The notes under the pieces are model-generated. The model did not search any database. It had not been told where the DNA came from and saw only the letters and a list, made by a program, of their open reading frames with translations. Both the position numbers and the translations under genes were made by a program. From Aerophototrophica crusticola (GTDB lineage Bacteria > Pseudomonadota > Alphaproteobacteria > Azospirillales > Azospirillaceae): 64,000 nucleotides of DNA. The DNA lies in NCBI GenBank assembly GCA_001939945.1, contig MOEB01000002.1, positions 225,624 to 289,623 of the forward strand, read 5' to 3'. Of this stretch, positions 8,569 through 18,582 are shown piece by piece (position 1 is the stretch's first letter; the number at the start of each line of letters is the position of its first letter).

Positions 8569-9981
8569 TCAGTGCACCGCACACACGCTCCCATCCTTCA
8601 CCGGCAGCGCGCAGGTGCCCAGAGCCTGTCCCTGGGTGCCCAGCAGGGTTCCGGACCAGTTGGCCGAGTCGGTCAGCTTGTCGATCCATAACCAACCGAA
8701 AGCGGCCGTGGTGTTGCCCGACATGGTCTGGCCCAACAGGGTGGTGGTGAAGGTCTGCGGGGTCGCCACGGTTTGCAGGATCACGCCGCTGTTGCCGATG
8801 ACGATCTGCGGCGGCAGGGCTGGCTGGCTGGGCGTCACCGTGTGGAACAGGTGCATGTGGCTGCTGAAGGTGACGGCGGCGTTGGCGGGCAGGGTGGGGT
8901 TGCTGCCCAGGCCCGCTTGCAGGGTGGCCCCGCCGGTGCCCGTGGCGGTGACAGGCACGGTGCCGGTCCCGGTGCTGGGGTTGCTGCTGAACACGGCCAG
9001 GATGGGGCGGTGGGTCATGAACCAAGCCGGCCCGTCGGCGAAGAAGCCGGGAAGGGCCTGCATCACGGGGCCATAGGCAGCGGTCACCGCCGGGTCCATG
9101 GGCATGGTCGGCGGGTTGTTGCTGTCACAGGCGTTGGCACTGTCCAGCATCACCAGGGACAGGGACTTCAGGCTGATCTTATAGGTGGGCGTGATGTCCG
9201 GCACCGGGGTGGGGGCGGCGCAGGACTGCTCCCCCTGGCCGGGGCCCAGCAGGTTGGAACGGGCGTCCAGCAGGTAGAAGTAACCAGGGCCGGCGCGGCT
9301 GCAGAGCTCATGGTTCCCGCGCACGAACACCCAGGGCGCCTTGGCCAGCAAGGGCGCCGCCGGGTCGAAGAAGTCCGCCTTCCAGTCCGCCCAATTGTCG
9401 GGAAGGCTGCTGCCCGGCTGGTTCTGGGAAATGGGCGGCGTCTGCAAACAGCCGTCATAGGTCCACTGGGTCTGGCCGTTCACCTGGATCTGGTTCGGCG
9501 TGCCCCGGTAATTGTAGTCGCCGGCGTGGATCACCAAGTCCGGGTTCTTCGCCGCCGCGGCCTGGACCAGGGTCGGCCAAGGCCATTGGGCCGGGTCGGC
9601 GCAATCCTGCTTCTTGGCGGTGTTGCAGCCCGAGTCGCCCAGGACGGCCACGTTGCCCGGTTTCTGCTTCGGCACCGGCAACGGCACCGTCTGCCCGTTG
9701 ACCAGCACGGCGGACGGTGCGTCCGCCGGTACCAGCACCTCACACACCGTGATGGGGAAGGTGGCGGGGTTGGGGTTCGTCCGTGCCGCCATCGCCGTGC
9801 CGCTGGCAAGGCTGGGGCAGGCCTGGCCTGTGCCGTCCAGCACGATCCGGCCGATGGCCTGCCCACCAGGACCCCACAAGACATAGCTGGACAGCAGGTC
9901 CCCAGGTGACGCCGCGGCGGGAGTTACCGCCAGGAAGGAAACACCTACCGCCGCGGCCAGCCCCGATCCGATGACCCGCAT
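8569..9981 (-). CDS. Secreted calcineurin-like metallophosphoesterase
   Basis: This 470-residue protein has an N-terminal signal peptide (GLAAAVGVSFLAVTPAAA, cleavage near AAA-SP). The metallophosphoesterase motifs appear in order: GDSG after VAVL, GDYNYR after LVIHA, GNHELC, and SHMHLFH near residue ~390. Together these supply the Asp, Asn and His ligands of a binuclear metal centre. It should hydrolyse a phosphoester in the periplasm or outside the cell; the substrate is unknown. Two Cys-rich inserts (DSGCNTAKKQDCADP and the NHELCSR-SCAAP region) suggest disulfides, consistent with export. It is divergent from dnaE. Confidence 0.88.
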   Translation of the reverse strand: MRVIGSGLAAAVGVSFLAVTPAAASPGDLLSSYVLWGPGGQAIGRIVLDGTGQACPSLASGTAMAARTNPNPATFPITVCEVLVPADAPSAVLVNGQTVPLPVPKQKPGNVAVLGDSGCNTAKKQDCADPAQWPWPTLVQAAAAKNPDLVIHAGDYNYRGTPNQIQVNGQTQWTYDGCLQTPPISQNQPGSSLPDNWADWKADFFDPAAPLLAKAPWVFVRGNHELCSRAGPGYFYLLDARSNLLGPGQGEQSCAAPTPVPDITPTYKISLKSLSLVMLDSANACDSNNPPTMPMDPAVTAAYGPVMQALPGFFADGPAWFMTHRPILAVFSSNPSTGTGTVPVTATGTGGATLQAGLGSNPTLPANAAVTFSSHMHLFHTVTPSQPALPPQIVIGNSGVILQTVATPQTFTTTLLGQTMSGNTTAAFGWLWIDKLTDSANWSGTLLGTQGQALGTCALPVKDGSVCAVH

Positions 9982-10172
9982 GATTTCGCCCCGCCCTTGG
10001 AAGCCTGCTCTGGCGGCACTATGCCTTACTCCCTTTTATGGGGAAAGGGCCGGTGCGGTATGCGCGTCTGTTGGGGACAACCTGCGCCACCCGGGACTGC
10101 GGGCGTGATTCCAGGTGGCGGCCTGCGGTAAGCTCAGTCGCCCAAGCCTCGCCCGTCATTCCGGACTTGCCC

Positions 10173-13100
10173 GTGCCCGATCCCGGCTTCATCCACCTGC
10201 GTGTCCACTCCGCCTACTCCCTGTCGGAAGGGGCCATCAAGACCAAGGAGCTGGTGAAGCTGTGCAAGAAGCACGGCTTCCCTGCGGTGGCGGTTACCGA
10301 CACGGGCAACCTGTTCGGTTGCCTGGAATTCGCCATGGCCGCGGCGGATGAGGGAATACAGCCCATCATCGGCTGCCAGATGTGGGTCACGCCCTATGGC
10401 CCGGTGAAGAAGGTGCAGGGCCGGATGGCTGGCCCTGGTGCCGACCAGCTAATCCTGATCGTGCAGACGGAGCAGGGCTACCGCAACCTGATGTCCCTGG
10501 TCTCCAAAGCGTACCTGGAGACGGAGCCCGGCCTGCTGCCCCAGGTCAGCGTGGAGCAGCTCGAGGGCTGCACCGATGGCCTGATCTGCCTGACCGGCGG
10601 CCCTGGTGGCGGGGTGGGGCGGCTGTTGCTGGACGGGCAGAAACCGCATGCTGAGGAGCTGCTGCTGAAGCTCGCCGGACTGTTCCCCGGCCGGCTGTAC
10701 GTGGAGCTGATGCGCCATGTGGAGGGCCCCATCGCCACGGCGGAGGACCGGATCGAGCCTGAGCTGATCGACCTTGCCTATCGGCACGAACTGCCCCTCG
10801 TCGCCACCAACGATGCCTATTTCGCCACCCCCGACATGTTCGAGGCGCACGACGTGCTGCTCTGCATCGCGGAAGGCGCTTATGTGGTGCAGGAGGAGCG
10901 GCGGCGGGTGACCCCGCACCATTGCTTCAAATCCGCGGCGGAGATGAAGGAGCTGTTCGCCGACCTTCCGGAGGCGGTGGAGAACACTGTCGCCATCGCC
11001 CGGCGTTGCGCCTACATGCCGAAGAAGATCAACCCGATCCTGCCCGCCTTCGTCCAGGGCGTGGCCAAGCAGGACCAGGAGTCGGCGGAGGCCCAAGAAC
11101 TGCGCAAACAGGCGCACGACGGGTTGACCTACCGCCTGAACAGATACGTCTTCACCCCTGAAATGACAGCGGAAAAAAGGGCTGAGACGGAGGCGGAATA
11201 CCGCAAGCGTCTGGACTTCGAGCTGGACACCATCGTCAAGATGAAGTTCCCCGGCTACTTCCTGATCGTGTCGGACTTCATCAAGTGGGCGAAGGACCAT
11301 GGCATCCCCGTGGGGCCGGGCCGCGGCTCCGGCGCCGGCAGCCTGGTGGCTTGGTCGCTGCTGATCACCGACCTGGACCCGATCCTTTACGGCCTGCTGT
11401 TCGAGCGGTTCCTGAACCCCGAGCGCGTGTCGATGCCCGACTTCGACATCGACTTCTGCCAGGACCGGCGCGAGGAGGTGATCAAGTACGTCCAGCAGCG
11501 CTACGGCTATGACCGGGTGGCGCAGATCATCACTTTCGGGAAGCTCCAGGCCCGCGCCGTGGTGCGCGACGTGGGGCGCACCCTGCAGATGCCCTATGGC
11601 CAAGTGGACCGCATCTGCAAGCTGATCCCCAACAACCCCGCCAACCCCGTCACCCTGCAACAGGCTATCGACGGGGAACCGCTGTTGCAGGAGATGCGCC
11701 GGTCGGATGAGACCATCGGCCGCCTGCTGGACATCGCCTTGAAGCTGGAAGGCCTGTACCGCCACGCCTCTACCCACGCGGCAGGCGTGGTGATCGGCGA
11801 CCGGCCGCTGCATGAGCTGGTCCCCATGTACCGCGACCCGCGGTCCGACATGCCGGTCACCCAGTTCAACATGAAGTATGTGGAGCTGGCGGGCCTGGTG
11901 AAGTTCGACTTCCTGGGCCTGAAGACCCTGTCGGTCCTGAAGACCGCCGTGGACCATGTGCGGGAGCTGGGGCCGGAACTGGACCTGCTGGCCCTGCCGC
12001 TGAAAGACGACAAATCCTATTCCATCCTGGGGCGAGCCGAGAGCTCGGGCGTGTTCCAGCTGGAAAGCTCGGGCATGCGCGACGTGCTGCGCCGCATGAA
12101 GCCCAACCGCATCGAGGACATCATCGCCCTGGTGTCCCTCTACCGCCCCGGCCCCATGGACAACATCCCCAAGTACATCAAGGTGAAGTTCGGGGAGGAG
12201 CAGCCGGATTACATGCACCCGGCCCTGGAGCCGATCCTGAAGGAGACCTTCGGGATCATGGTGTACCAGGAACAGGTCATGCAGATCGCCCAGGTGCTGG
12301 CGGGCTACAGCTTGGGCGGCGCCGACCTGCTGCGCCGCGCCATGGGCAAGAAGATCAAGGAGGAGATGGAGAAGGAGCGCGCCAAGTTCATCAAGGGCGC
12401 CAAAGAGGTCATGGGCGTGGACGAGGAACAGTCCGGCCTGATCTTCGACCAGGTGAACAAGTTCGCGGGCTACGGCTTCAACAAGTCCCACGCGGCGGCC
12501 TATGCCCTGGTCGCCTACCAGACCGCCTTCCTGAAGGCCAACTACCCCGTCGAGTTCATGGCCGCCACCATGACCTACGATTTGGGCAACACCGACAAGC
12601 TGAACCTGTTCAAGGACGAGCTGGAACGCTTGCGGATCAAGCTGTTGCCGCCCGATATCAACAAGTCGGGTGAGGTGTTCGCGGTGGAGAGGCTGCCCGA
12701 CGGCAGCCGGGCGGTGCGCTACGCGCTGGCGGCCATCAAGGGCGTGGGCCTGCCCGCCATGCAGTCCGTGGTGCGGGAGCGCAAGGCCAACGGCCCCTAC
12801 ATGGACATCTTCGACTTCGCCCGCCGGGTGGACCTGAACAGCCTGAACAAGCGGATGATGGAGAAGCTGGTCTGCGCCGGCGCCTTCGACGCGCTGGCGC
12901 CCAACCGGCAGCAGTTGCACACCGGGCTGGACATGGTGATGCGCTATGCCCAGGCGGAGGCGCAGCAGCGGGACAGCGGCATGGCCAGCCTGTTCGGCCC
13001 CACCGCCATGAAGACCCCGGACCTGCCCAAGGTGGCCGACTGGGACAAGCTGGAGAAGCTGCGCTATGAGGCGGACGCGATCGGCTTCTACCTCACCGCC

Positions 13101-13673
13101 CACCCGCTGGACACCTTCGGCCCGGCGCTGACCCGCATGGGCATCGTGCGCTATGCCGACCTTGCCCGGAAGGTCCGGGACGGCAAGTCCTCCCGGGTCA
13201 AGATGGCCGGCATCGTCATCGCCCGGCAGGAACGCACGGCCAAGAGCGGCAACCGCTTCGCCTTCGTCTCCTTATCCGACGCGTCCGGCGGATACGAGGT
13301 TACCCTGTTCTCGGAGACGCTGGCCACCTCACGGGAGATGCTGGAGGCCGGGAAGGCCGTCGTCCTGACCGTGGACGTGCAGCAGAACGGGGAGGAACTG
13401 CGCCTCACCGCCCAGCAGGTGGCCTTGCTGGAGGAGGAGGTGGCGAAGACCGCCCTGGGGCTGAAGGTGGTGCTGGGCGACACCCAGGCGGTGCCGGTGA
13501 TCCAGACCACCCTGAAGCGCCTGCCGCCGGGCCGGGGCCGGGTCACCATCGTGGTGGAGACGGACGTGCTGCAAGAGACGCACATCGCCCTGCCGCAGGC
13601 CTACCAGATCAGCGCCGCTGGGCGACAGGCCATCAAGTCCATCCCCGGGGTGCTGGAGGTCCAGGATCTTTGA
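10173..13673 (+). CDS. dnaE: DNA polymerase III alpha subunit
   Basis: The catalytic subunit of the replicative polymerase. An N-terminal PHP domain starts at PGFIHLRVHSAYSLSEGAIK. The polymerase active-site aspartates are in PDFDIDF (Asp423, Asp425, Asp427 from the chosen start). The C-terminal region carries tandem helix-hairpin-helix and OB-fold (VKMAGIVIARQERTAKSG) domains. From GTG 10173 it is 1166 residues, normal for DnaE1. The frame stays open upstream to an ATG at 10038, but those 45 residues are Cys/Arg-rich and unlike DnaE, so a start at GTG 10173 or TTG 10167 is favoured. None of these starts has a good ribosome-binding site. Confidence 0.96.
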   Translation: MPDPGFIHLRVHSAYSLSEGAIKTKELVKLCKKHGFPAVAVTDTGNLFGCLEFAMAAADEGIQPIIGCQMWVTPYGPVKKVQGRMAGPGADQLILIVQTEQGYRNLMSLVSKAYLETEPGLLPQVSVEQLEGCTDGLICLTGGPGGGVGRLLLDGQKPHAEELLLKLAGLFPGRLYVELMRHVEGPIATAEDRIEPELIDLAYRHELPLVATNDAYFATPDMFEAHDVLLCIAEGAYVVQEERRRVTPHHCFKSAAEMKELFADLPEAVENTVAIARRCAYMPKKINPILPAFVQGVAKQDQESAEAQELRKQAHDGLTYRLNRYVFTPEMTAEKRAETEAEYRKRLDFELDTIVKMKFPGYFLIVSDFIKWAKDHGIPVGPGRGSGAGSLVAWSLLITDLDPILYGLLFERFLNPERVSMPDFDIDFCQDRREEVIKYVQQRYGYDRVAQIITFGKLQARAVVRDVGRTLQMPYGQVDRICKLIPNNPANPVTLQQAIDGEPLLQEMRRSDETIGRLLDIALKLEGLYRHASTHAAGVVIGDRPLHELVPMYRDPRSDMPVTQFNMKYVELAGLVKFDFLGLKTLSVLKTAVDHVRELGPELDLLALPLKDDKSYSILGRAESSGVFQLESSGMRDVLRRMKPNRIEDIIALVSLYRPGPMDNIPKYIKVKFGEEQPDYMHPALEPILKETFGIMVYQEQVMQIAQVLAGYSLGGADLLRRAMGKKIKEEMEKERAKFIKGAKEVMGVDEEQSGLIFDQVNKFAGYGFNKSHAAAYALVAYQTAFLKANYPVEFMAATMTYDLGNTDKLNLFKDELERLRIKLLPPDINKSGEVFAVERLPDGSRAVRYALAAIKGVGLPAMQSVVRERKANGPYMDIFDFARRVDLNSLNKRMMEKLVCAGAFDALAPNRQQLHTGLDMVMRYAQAEAQQRDSGMASLFGPTAMKTPDLPKVADWDKLEKLRYEADAIGFYLTAHPLDTFGPALTRMGIVRYADLARKVRDGKSSRVKMAGIVIARQERTAKSGNRFAFVSLSDASGGYEVTLFSETLATSREMLEAGKAVVLTVDVQQNGEELRLTAQQVALLEEEVAKTALGLKVVLGDTQAVPVIQTTLKRLPPGRGRVTIVVETDVLQETHIALPQAYQISAAGRQAIKSIPGVLEVQDL

Positions 13674-13678
13674 CAAGG

Positions 13679-13705
13679 GCGTGTTTGCGCTCGCCGGAAA
13701 CACGC
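13679..13705 (+). terminator. Stem-loop after dnaE
   Basis: GCGTGTTT (13679-13686) pairs with AAACACGC (13698-13705) around an 11-base loop, 5 bases past the dnaE stop. No T-run follows, so it may be a Rho-linked or mRNA 3'-end structure rather than a classical terminator. Confidence 0.4.
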
Positions 13706-13796
13706 TCCGCCGGTGACTGCCGCGGCGCCTGCCCATGCGGGCGTGAGCCAAACCGCGCATGCGGCGCCCGCGTTTGAGGAAGCGAATGACCGTACG

Positions 13797-14348
13797 TCAG
13801 CCCGGGCCGTGGCCGCTGAGGATCTCCACGGCCCGGGCAATGGCCGTGCCGTCGGCGAGGCGGAGCAGGGTCGCCCGGCCATAGAGTTCCTCACCCGGGC
13901 TCACGTCCAGGATGTCGGCCAGAACGCGGTTGGCGGTGACGGCCAGGAAGGCCTCCGGCCGGCTGCGGAAGGGCAGGGTGGCCTCCGCCAGCACAGTGCC
14001 GAAGGGGCGCAGGCCGGCGCGCACCGCGTCGCGTACCGGCGAAGGCAGGCGCTCCAGTTCGATCTCGATCAGGCCCAGTTCCGCGGGCATGCCCGACTCC
14101 GCGGCCGACAGCACCACCGCCCGGCGCAGGGTGCCTCCCGACTCAGTGGAGTCCAGCACCGACAGGCGCATGGCCTCACCCCAGAAGGACACCAGCGCCT
14201 GGGTCATGCCCCCGTCCTGCACGAGGATGCCGCGCGCCGCCTCGGGAAGGTCGGATACGGCAAGGAGGGCGACGCTGGGCGGCGCCATGCCGGCCTCCTG
14301 GGCGAAGCGGGCGAGCAGGTCCAGGTCTAGGCTGTCGGCGTCGGGCAT
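13797..14348 (-). CDS. UbiC/chorismate-lyase-like protein
   Basis: A 183-residue protein in a fold I associate with chorismate-lyase-like proteins. It has a central LPSPVRDAVRAGLRPFGTVL helix, then PFRSRPEAFLAVTANRVLADIL, and a closing strand pair with PGEELYGRATLLRLADGTAIARAVEIL, which resembles the ligand-covering region of UbiC. A role in ubiquinone precursor supply is possible but not established. ATG 14348 was chosen because the upstream extension is Pro/Arg-rich and unlike the domain. It lies opposite to, and between, dnaE and rpsB, and is the only minus-strand gene in this part of the conserved cluster. Confidence 0.6.
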   Translation of the reverse strand: MPDADSLDLDLLARFAQEAGMAPPSVALLAVSDLPEAARGILVQDGGMTQALVSFWGEAMRLSVLDSTESGGTLRRAVVLSAAESGMPAELGLIEIELERLPSPVRDAVRAGLRPFGTVLAEATLPFRSRPEAFLAVTANRVLADILDVSPGEELYGRATLLRLADGTAIARAVEILSGHGPG

Positions 14349-14460
14349 GGGGGCTTGGCTGGGGTTGCGGCGGGCGGACCATACGCGGGCGGGCGGGCCC
14401 TGCCAAGGCATGTAGGGCCGGGACATGGCGGTGTCGCGCGCGGCGGGGGTATCTGGCCTG

Positions 14461-14489
14461 TTGCAATGGTGGCATCGGCGGAGTATCTA
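14461..14489 (+). promoter_or_regulatory. Candidate sigma-70 promoter of rpsB-tsf
   Basis: TTGCAA (14461-14466) and TATCTA (14484-14489) are spaced by exactly 17 bases, which predicts a start near 14496 and a ~130-base leader before rpsB at 14626. A long leader fits the known feedback control of rpsB by S2, though no S2-binding structure was worked out here. Confidence 0.6.
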
Positions 14490-14625
14490 ACCGCCCGTCG
14501 TCAAACCCGCACGCGGGCTTGCGGTGCGACCGCTCATCCTGGTCGCCCCGTCTCCGGTGTCCCTCGGCCATGCCGGCCCTGGGGCGTCGCCCGCGGAGGT
14601 CCAACCGGAAAAGGACTGACTTTTC

Positions 14626-15417
14626 ATGGCTATGCCCACCTTTACCATGCGCCAGCTGCTCGAGGCCGGCGTGCACTTCGGTCACCACACCCGCCGCTGG
14701 AACCCGAAGATGGCTCCGTACATCTTCGGCGTGCGCAACGGCGTGCACATCATCGACCTGGAGCAGACGGTTCCGATGATGTACCGCTCCATGCAGGCGG
14801 TGCGTGACGTCGTCGCTGGCGGCGGCCGCGTCCTGTTCGTCGGCACCAAGCGCGCCGCCCAGGAAAAGGTCGCCGAGGCCGCCAAGCGCAGCGGCCAGTA
14901 CTACGTGAACCATCGTTGGCTGGGCGGCATGCTCACCAACTGGAAGACCATCAGCCAGTCCATCCGCCGCCTGAAGGAGATGGATGAGCAGCTCGCCGCC
15001 GGTGACCAGTCCGGCCGCACCAAGAAGGAGCTGCTCAACATGACCCGCGACCGCGACAAGCTGGAGCGGGCCCTGGGCGGTATCCGTGACATGGGCGGCC
15101 TGCCGGACCTGCTGTTCATCATCGACACCAACAAGGAGTCGCTGGCGATCCAGGAAGCCAACAAGCTGGGCATCCCCGTGGTGGCCATCGTCGACAGCAA
15201 CAGCGACCCGGACGGCGTGACCTTCCCGGTCCCTGGCAACGACGACGCGCTGCGCGCCATCGACACCTACTGCGAGCTGATCGCCGGCGCCGTGCTGGAT
15301 GGCCTGCAGGCCGAGATGTCCGCCGCGGGCATCGACGTGGGCGCCGCTGAGGAGGCTCCCGCCGAGGTGCTGCCGGAGGAGCAGGCCCCCGCCGAGGCCA
15401 CCGAGGCCCAGGCCTGA
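14626..15417 (+). CDS. rpsB: 30S ribosomal protein S2
   Basis: A 263-residue S2 with the hallmark start [24 protein letters not shown] and the signature [37 protein letters not shown] (quoted in pieces: [25 protein letters not shown]). It binds the 30S head-body junction. The C-terminal ~30 residues are an acidic, Ala/Glu/Pro-rich tail common in alphaproteobacterial S2. It begins the translation-to-envelope gene run and is followed by a stem-loop and tsf. Confidence 0.99.
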   Translation: MAMPTFTMRQLLEAGVHFGHHTRRWNPKMAPYIFGVRNGVHIIDLEQTVPMMYRSMQAVRDVVAGGGRVLFVGTKRAAQEKVAEAAKRSGQYYVNHRWLGGMLTNWKTISQSIRRLKEMDEQLAAGDQSGRTKKELLNMTRDRDKLERALGGIRDMGGLPDLLFIIDTNKESLAIQEANKLGIPVVAIVDSNSDPDGVTFPVPGNDDALRAIDTYCELIAGAVLDGLQAEMSAAGIDVGAAEEAPAEVLPEEQAPAEATEAQA

Positions 15418-15429
15418 TTTTTCCCGTGG

Positions 15430-15468
15430 ACGGCCGGGCCGCCCCCGATCCGGGAGCGGGCCGGCCGT
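15430..15468 (+). terminator. Stem-loop between rpsB and tsf
   Basis: ACGGCCGG (15430-15437) pairs with CCGGCCGT (15461-15468), and a smaller GC-rich hairpin may form inside the 23-base loop. The following TTCTGCTGTTT is only weakly T-rich. It probably acts as an attenuator that adjusts the rpsB:tsf ratio, as known between these genes in other bacteria. Confidence 0.5.
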
Positions 15469-15540
15469 TCTGCTGTTTGACCACTGCCCCGGCCCCGTAT
15501 GTGTGGGGGCCGCGGCCGATCCTGGACGGAGAGGGCTGAC

Positions 15541-16464
15541 ATGGCCGAGATCACCGCCGCGCTCGTGAAGGAGCTGCGTGAGAAGACCGGCGCCGGCATG
15601 ATGGACTGCAAGAAGGCGCTGGGCGAGAGCCAGGGCGACCTGGAAGGCGCCATCGACTGGCTGCGCAAGAAGGGCCTCGCCGCCGCCGCCAAGAAGGCCG
15701 GCCGCGTCGCCGCCGAGGGCCTGGTGGGCGTGACCACCAACGGGCTGACCGGCGCCGCCGTCGAGGTCAACTCCGAGACCGACTTCGTCGCCCGCAACGA
15801 GGCCTTCCAGGGCTACGTGTCCAAGGTGACCGAGCTGGCGCTTAACAACACCTCCGAGCTGGAGGCGCTGAAGGCCGTCGCCTACCCGGGTACCGGCCGC
15901 AACGTCGGCGACGAGCTGACGCACCTGGTCGCCACCATCGGCGAGAACATGAACCTGCGCCGGGCCGCCCGCCTGACGGTGACCGACGGCGTGGTCGCCA
16001 GCTACATGCACAACGCCCTGGTCCCGGGCCTTGGCAAAATCGGCGTGTTGGTCGCCCTGGAGTCCACCGGCGACAAGGCCAAGCTGGCCGAGCTGGGCCG
16101 CCAGATCGCCATGCACATCGCCGCCGCCCGCCCGGAGGCGCTGGACGTCGCCGACGTGGACCCGTCCAACCTGGACCGTGAACGCGCCGTGCTGACCGAG
16201 CAGGCCCGCGCCTCCGGCAAGCCCGACAGCATCATCGAGAAGATGGTCGAGGGCCGTATCCGCAAGTACTACGAGGAAGTGGTGCTGCTGGAGCAGGTCT
16301 ATGTCGTGGACGGTGAGACCAAGATCCGCAAGGTCGTGGAGAACGCCGCCAAGAACGTGGGCGCGCCCGTGACGCTGACCGGCTTCGCCCGCTTCGCCCT
16401 GGGCGAGGGCATCGAGAAGGAGACGTCGGACTTCGCGGCCGAGGTCGCCTCCATGGCCCGCTGA
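15541..16464 (+). CDS. tsf: Translation elongation factor Ts
   Basis: A 307-residue nucleotide exchange factor for EF-Tu. The N-terminal UBA-like module carries [16 protein letters not shown] (residues ~12-27), followed by [15 protein letters not shown], the family's strongest signature, and a duplicated core domain. ATG 15541 follows a GGAGAGGG ribosome-binding sequence. It is the usual partner of rpsB and is followed by pyrH. Confidence 0.99.
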   Translation: MAEITAALVKELREKTGAGMMDCKKALGESQGDLEGAIDWLRKKGLAAAAKKAGRVAAEGLVGVTTNGLTGAAVEVNSETDFVARNEAFQGYVSKVTELALNNTSELEALKAVAYPGTGRNVGDELTHLVATIGENMNLRRAARLTVTDGVVASYMHNALVPGLGKIGVLVALESTGDKAKLAELGRQIAMHIAAARPEALDVADVDPSNLDRERAVLTEQARASGKPDSIIEKMVEGRIRKYYEEVVLLEQVYVVDGETKIRKVVENAAKNVGAPVTLTGFARFALGEGIEKETSDFAAEVASMAR

Positions 16465-16531
16465 GGCCCTGGTCTCGACACAAAGGCAAGTACAGTATCC
16501 AAGGACCCCCGTATCGAAAAGGACCTGGCCC

Positions 16532-17251
16532 ATGGCCGCACGCTACAAACGCGTCCTGCTGAAGTTGTCCGGCGAGGCGCTGATGGGCGACAGGGGCTAC
16601 GGCCTCGACCCCAAGGTCGTCGACCGCATGGCGCTTGAGGTCAAGTCGGTCGTCGACATGGGGGTCCAGGTCTGCTGCGTGATCGGTGGCGGCAACATCT
16701 TCCGGGGTATTTCCGGGGCCGCCACCGGCATGGAGCGGGCAACCGCCGACTATATGGGCATGCTGGCCACCGTGATGAACGCGCTGGCCGTGCAGAACGC
16801 CCTGGAGAAGGCGGGCGTGCAGACCCGGGTGCAGTCGGCCATCCCTATGGCCAGCGTCTGTGAGCCCTATATCCGCCGCCGGGCCGCCCGGCACATGGAG
16901 AAGGGGCGGGTGGTGATCTTCGCCGCCGGCACCGGCAACCCCTTCTTCACCACCGATACCGCCGCCGCACTGCGGGCTTCCGAGATGGGCTGCGACGCCC
17001 TGCTCAAGGCCACGGGCGTGGACGGCGTCTACTCAGCCGACCCGAAGAAGGTAAAGGACGCGGTCCGCTATGACCGGCTGACCTACCTGCAGGTCCTGTC
17101 CCAGGATTTGCAGGTGATGGATGCGTCCGCGATCTCCCTTGCGCGGGAAAACAAGATTCCTATCCTTGTCTTCTCCATCCACACCGACGGCGAGTTCGCC
17201 GAGGTGATGGCGGGACGTGGCAAGTTCACCATCATCACCGAAGAGGTCTAA
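16532..17251 (+). CDS. pyrH: Uridylate kinase
   Basis: A 239-residue UMP kinase of the amino-acid kinase fold, converting UMP to UDP for RNA and envelope sugar-nucleotide synthesis. Visible are [14 protein letters not shown] at the N terminus, [10 protein letters not shown], the [18 protein letters not shown] substrate loop, and a C-terminal GTKFTII-like end ([12 protein letters not shown]). Its stop is followed immediately by the frr start (1 base between). Confidence 0.99.
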   Translation: MAARYKRVLLKLSGEALMGDRGYGLDPKVVDRMALEVKSVVDMGVQVCCVIGGGNIFRGISGAATGMERATADYMGMLATVMNALAVQNALEKAGVQTRVQSAIPMASVCEPYIRRRAARHMEKGRVVIFAAGTGNPFFTTDTAAALRASEMGCDALLKATGVDGVYSADPKKVKDAVRYDRLTYLQVLSQDLQVMDASAISLARENKIPILVFSIHTDGEFAEVMAGRGKFTIITEEV

Positions 17252-17252
17252 G

Positions 17253-17810
17253 GTGGCCGCCCCAGACATCAAGGACATCGAGCGCCGGATGGACGGCGCG
17301 GTGGAGACCCTCCGCAAGGAGTTCGGCGGCTTGCGCACCGGCCGCGCCTCCGCCAGCCTGCTGGACCCGGTTCATGTGGACGCCTATGGCAGCTCCGTGC
17401 CCCTGAATCAGGTGGCCAACGTCAGCGTGCCCGAACCCCGCCTGATCACCGTGTCCGTTTGGGACCGGACCACGGTCAAGGCGGTGGAGAAGGCCATCCG
17501 TGAGGCTGGCCTGGGCCTGAACCCCCAGACCGAGGGCCAGACCATCCGCGTGCCCATCCCGGAGCTGAACCAGGAGCGCCGCAAGGAGCTTTCCAAGGTC
17601 GCCGCCAAGTATTCCGAGGAGGCCCGCGTCGCGGTCCGCAATGTCCGTCGTGACGGCATGGACCGTCTGAAGAAGATGCAGAAGGACGGCGACTTGTCCG
17701 AGGACGAGTTGAAGGTGTGGTCGGACAAGGTGCAGGCCATGACCGACGCGCACATCAAGAAAATCGACGAGGCCCTGGCGGCCAAGGAAAAGGAGATCAT
17801 GCAGGTCTGA
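17253..17810 (+). CDS. frr: Ribosome recycling factor
   Basis: A 185-residue protein, the normal family length, that splits the post-termination ribosome together with EF-G. Typical segments are [46 protein letters not shown] and a C-terminal helix. GTG 17253 was chosen because it gives the standard length and starts one base after the pyrH stop; further upstream the frame overlaps pyrH. It carries AGAGG before the start, inside the pyrH end. Confidence 0.98.
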   Translation: MAAPDIKDIERRMDGAVETLRKEFGGLRTGRASASLLDPVHVDAYGSSVPLNQVANVSVPEPRLITVSVWDRTTVKAVEKAIREAGLGLNPQTEGQTIRVPIPELNQERRKELSKVAAKYSEEARVAVRNVRRDGMDRLKKMQKDGDLSEDELKVWSDKVQAMTDAHIKKIDEALAAKEKEIMQV

Positions 17811-17844
17811 CCCAGGCCTGCTGATCCCGAGGACAACGCCCCGA

Positions 17845-18582
17845 ATGCATTCCGCCTCCCAGCCTTTGCCGCAGAGCGCGCCGACTCACGTCGCCATCAT
17901 CATGGACGGCAACGGCCGCTGGGCGAAGGCGCGCGGGCTGCCGCGGACGGCCGGCCACAAGAAGGGGGTCGAGTCGGTCCGGCGGGCGTTGGAGGCGGCG
18001 CAGGAGCTGGGTATCCGCTACCTGACGCTCTACAGTTTCTCCACGGAGAACTGGAGCCGGCCGGAGGACGAGGTCTCGGCCTTGATGCAGCTTCTCCGCT
18101 TCTACCTGCGGGGGGAGATCGCGACGCTGCACAAGAACAACGTCCGAATCCGCATGATCGGGGAGCGATACCGCCTGTCCCCGGACCTGCAGGCCATGAT
18201 CAGCAACGCCGAGGAGCTGACCGCCTCCAATACCGGGCTGACCCTGGTGCTGGCGCTCAGCTACGGCGGCCGGCAGGAGATCATCGAGGCGGCTCGGCTG
18301 CTGGCGCAGGCGGCGCGGGACGGCAGGCTGAACCCCGAGGACATCGATGAGGCTGCCTTGTCCGGTGGCCTGTTCACGGCCGGCATACCGGACCCGGACC
18401 TCGTCATCCGCACCAGCGGCGAAAAGCGCATCAGCAACTTCCTGCTTTGGCAAATGGCCTATGCGGAGCTGGTGTTCGTGGATACGCTGTGGCCGGACTT
18501 CACCAAGCGCGACCTGGAAGATGCCATCCAAGAATTCTACCGGCGGGACCGCCGGTTCGGGGCATCGGTCGGCACCCGCTGA
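17845..18582 (+). CDS. uppS: Undecaprenyl diphosphate synthase
   Basis: A 245-residue cis-prenyltransferase that builds the C55 carrier lipid precursor for peptidoglycan and O-antigen. The catalytic region IIMDGNGRWAKARG begins at residue 18 (Asp21), followed by GHKKG, SFSTENWSRP, and near the C terminus DLVIRTSGEKRISNFLLWQ with the usual aspartate and glutamate Mg-binding residues. It is followed by cdsA, whose frame overlaps its 3' end or starts just after it. Confidence 0.98.
   Translation: MHSASQPLPQSAPTHVAIIMDGNGRWAKARGLPRTAGHKKGVESVRRALEAAQELGIRYLTLYSFSTENWSRPEDEVSALMQLLRFYLRGEIATLHKNNVRIRMIGERYRLSPDLQAMISNAEELTASNTGLTLVLALSYGGRQEIIEAARLLAQAARDGRLNPEDIDEAALSGGLFTAGIPDPDLVIRTSGEKRISNFLLWQMAYAELVFVDTLWPDFTKRDLEDAIQEFYRRDRRFGASVGTR

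Noticed and set aside
10038..10172. 45-residue N-terminal extension of DnaE
   Set aside because: The extra residues are Cys/Arg-rich, unlike DnaE, and have no ribosome-binding site, so the extension is unlikely.
10449..13103. Long minus-strand open frame opposite dnaE
   Set aside because: Shadow of dnaE with repetitive His/Leu/Gln-rich translation and no domain.
14176..16533. 785-residue minus-strand frame opposite rpsB and tsf
   Set aside because: Shadow frame; it fuses antisense of two ribosome-linked genes and has no structure.
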